Positions 6,923 to 8,230 of a stretch of DNA of 8,230 nucleotides are shown in pieces. The notes beneath the pieces were generated by a model. The model had not been told where the DNA came from, made no database searches, and saw only the letters and a program-made list of their open reading frames with translations. Source of the stretch: Limisphaerales bacterium (GTDB taxonomy: Bacteria > Verrucomicrobiota > Verrucomicrobiia > Limisphaerales > UBA11358); assembly GCA_003455565.1 (NCBI GenBank), contig DMQW01000291.1:1-8230 (forward strand), written 5' to 3'. The stretch's first letter is position 1. Every line of letters starts with the position of its first letter. The position numbers were made by a program, and so were the translations under genes.

Positions 6923-8230
6923 TCAATTTGCAGACAGTTTTAGAATCGCGGCGCTGACAGCGGGAATATTCACAAAAAACACGCCGTCTGCTAAATTATG
7001 CACCATCGGTTCGCCCAAAGGTTTCCACGTTCCGCTCCAGCTTCCGTCGTTTTGAATTGGAGCGTCGCCAAGAGTTTCGCCGGAAGTAGTCGTAACGTCA
7101 TTATTCGGCGCAGTTAAAAAAATTATTTGCCCGCGCATAAAGCCCGCGCTGTTTTGATTGATAGAAATTTTCACATCGCGCGCCGTCGCGCCATGTTCCT
7201 TGTTGATGATCGTAAGATAAAGATTTTTGTCGTCGCCCAAAATGGCGTAGGCGCTCAAGTTGAGATTGTCGGGATTTGAAATCGTCGCGGGAATTATTTT
7301 TCCATGGCTGCCCAGATCAAACGCTTTGATGCCATAGCCAAGCGGGCGGATGAGATAGCCGTTGGTCGTGGAAAAAAAAGCGGTGTATTTCGACGGCTGG
7401 AGCGTGTTGCCGGCGGCTACTTTGTCGCCGGTGTGGAAGTTGAGTCCCGCCGCGCCGTGCGCCGCCCACCAATACATGAAATCCAATCCCCACAACGCGG
7501 AGGCGAAGGTGTTGCTCACGTTCGTCGCGCCGCCATTGAAATAATTGTTCACTTCTTCAAGCCGATACGGCAGGCCGTTGGAAACCGCCAGCGGCACAAA
7601 ACCATCGTGCAGTTTTTGATACTTGCCGGTGAATTCATCCGACAGCATCCGGTCGCGTCCGATTTCCGGCATCGGAACTTTGCCGCCCGCACCGCCAGCG
7701 TAAAGATGTTCGGTAATCAGTGCGACATGGTTGGAATGTCCGAAGTCGGCCATGAACTTCCGCGCCCAGTCGGCGTTGTTGTGGACGCTCGGCCCGCAAA
7801 ATTTAACGTCCGGAACGGCGGCAATGATGGTGTCCGCAAATTTTTTCCAATCGGCGGCGTAAGCTGAATACTGATATTTTTCCACCGCCGCGCCCATGCG
7901 TTCCGTGGCGGGGCGGTTGTCTTTTTTCTCGACGGGATACGCGCTCGGCTCCTGACCGATGGAAAAAGCATCCACGAGCGGCGCATAGCGATCCATGATG
8001 TATTTTGTCGTCGCGGCGTCGGCCTGCGGATCGCCGTTGTGCAGGCGCAGACAGTAAATGACTTTTACATTTGCAGCTTTGGCGAACGCGAACAGGCTGT
8101 CGAGATCGGCTTCGCCCGGCAGTTTTTTTACGTCGCGGTCGGAGGTGTTGCCACCGATGCGAAGATGTTTGATGCCGAGCGTGTGAAACAGATTTATCAG
8201 CGGCAGATTGTCCGGGCGGAAGTAGTGAAC
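6923..8230 (-). CDS. GH79-family glycoside hydrolase (beta-glucuronidase/heparanase-like), 5' end cut by window edge
   Basis: The C-terminal 435 residues are present; the N-terminus, including any signal peptide, lies beyond the right edge. GH79 enzymes are retaining exo- or endo-glycosidases that cleave glucuronic acid from glycosaminoglycans, arabinogalactan or similar glycans. Numbering from the first residue in the window, the TIM-barrel shows LRIGGNTSD at 23-31, a probable acid/base Glu94 in IGQEPS, and a probable nucleophile Glu226 in RLEEVNNYFNGG. NVSNTFASALWGLDF and GAAGLNFHTGD follow, both typical of the family. Residues from about 330 form the beta-rich C-terminal domain (AYAILGDDKNLYLTIINKE) up to the stop at 6923. 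Oddly, the residue before the acid/base is Gln instead of the usual Asn. Family membership is strong; the exact substrate is unknown. The gene converges on the small hypothetical gene with no terminator between them. Confidence 0.85.
   Translation of the reverse strand, partial: VHYFRPDNLPLINLFHTLGIKHLRIGGNTSDRDVKKLPGEADLDSLFAFAKAANVKVIYCLRLHNGDPQADAATTKYIMDRYAPLVDAFSIGQEPSAYPVEKKDNRPATERMGAAVEKYQYSAYAADWKKFADTIIAAVPDVKFCGPSVHNNADWARKFMADFGHSNHVALITEHLYAGGAGGKVPMPEIGRDRMLSDEFTGKYQKLHDGFVPLAVSNGLPYRLEEVNNYFNGGATNVSNTFASALWGLDFMYWWAAHGAAGLNFHTGDKVAAGNTLQPSKYTAFFSTTNGYLIRPLGYGIKAFDLGSHGKIIPATISNPDNLNLSAYAILGDDKNLYLTIINKEHGATARDVKISINQNSAGFMRGQIIFLTAPNNDVTTTSGETLGDAPIQNDGSWSGTWKPLGEPMVHNLADGVFFVNIPAVSAAILKLSAN

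Noticed and set aside
7304..7867. Plus-strand open frame of 187 codons opposite the GH79 gene
   Set aside because: Shadow of the GH79 frame, which carries the family motifs through the same interval.

Overview
The window looks like chromosomal DNA of a Verrucomicrobiota bacterium, probably a soil or freshwater member near Pedosphaera/Limisphaerales. The reasons are the ECF sigma factor with its Ala-rich linker, membrane segment and C-terminal add-on domain, a lineage-typical architecture as I remember it; the GC-rich coding style; and an intergenic region full of degenerate repeats. The assignment is by recognition only and was not checked against a database.

Layout. Positions 1-4106 (minus strand) hold most of gltB, the large subunit of glutamate synthase, cut by the left edge. 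A 200-bp AT-rich divergent promoter region (4107-4306) separates it from a plus-strand ECF sigma factor gene (4307-5920) that encodes sigma regions 2 and 4, a transmembrane segment and HEAT-like repeats. Directly after its stop codon, in the same frame, lie 20 codons (5921-5983) that resemble the usual C-terminal end of a different add-on domain (TIGR03435 type) found on sister sigma factors. This suggests that the HEAT module replaced an older C-terminal domain.

Positions 5984-6707 have no convincing gene. They hold a hairpin, a palindrome-rich element (copy A, 6058-6243), an array of about ten degenerate 21-bp tandem repeats (6319-6528), a shorter diverged copy of the palindromic element (copy B, 6531-6640) and fragments resembling dispersed sequence. 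A 70-residue hypothetical protein follows (6708-6920). It converges on the 3' end of a minus-strand GH79 glycoside hydrolase gene (6923-8230, cut by the right edge), with only two bases between the stop codons.

The genes do not form one pathway. gltB is core nitrogen assimilation, the sigma factor is a membrane-linked regulator with unknown targets, and the GH79 enzyme probably removes uronic acid from polysaccharides. The points most worth following up are the domain swap in the sigma gene, the 21-bp array with its two flanking element copies, and the four-copy CTCATT motif between gltB and the sigma gene.
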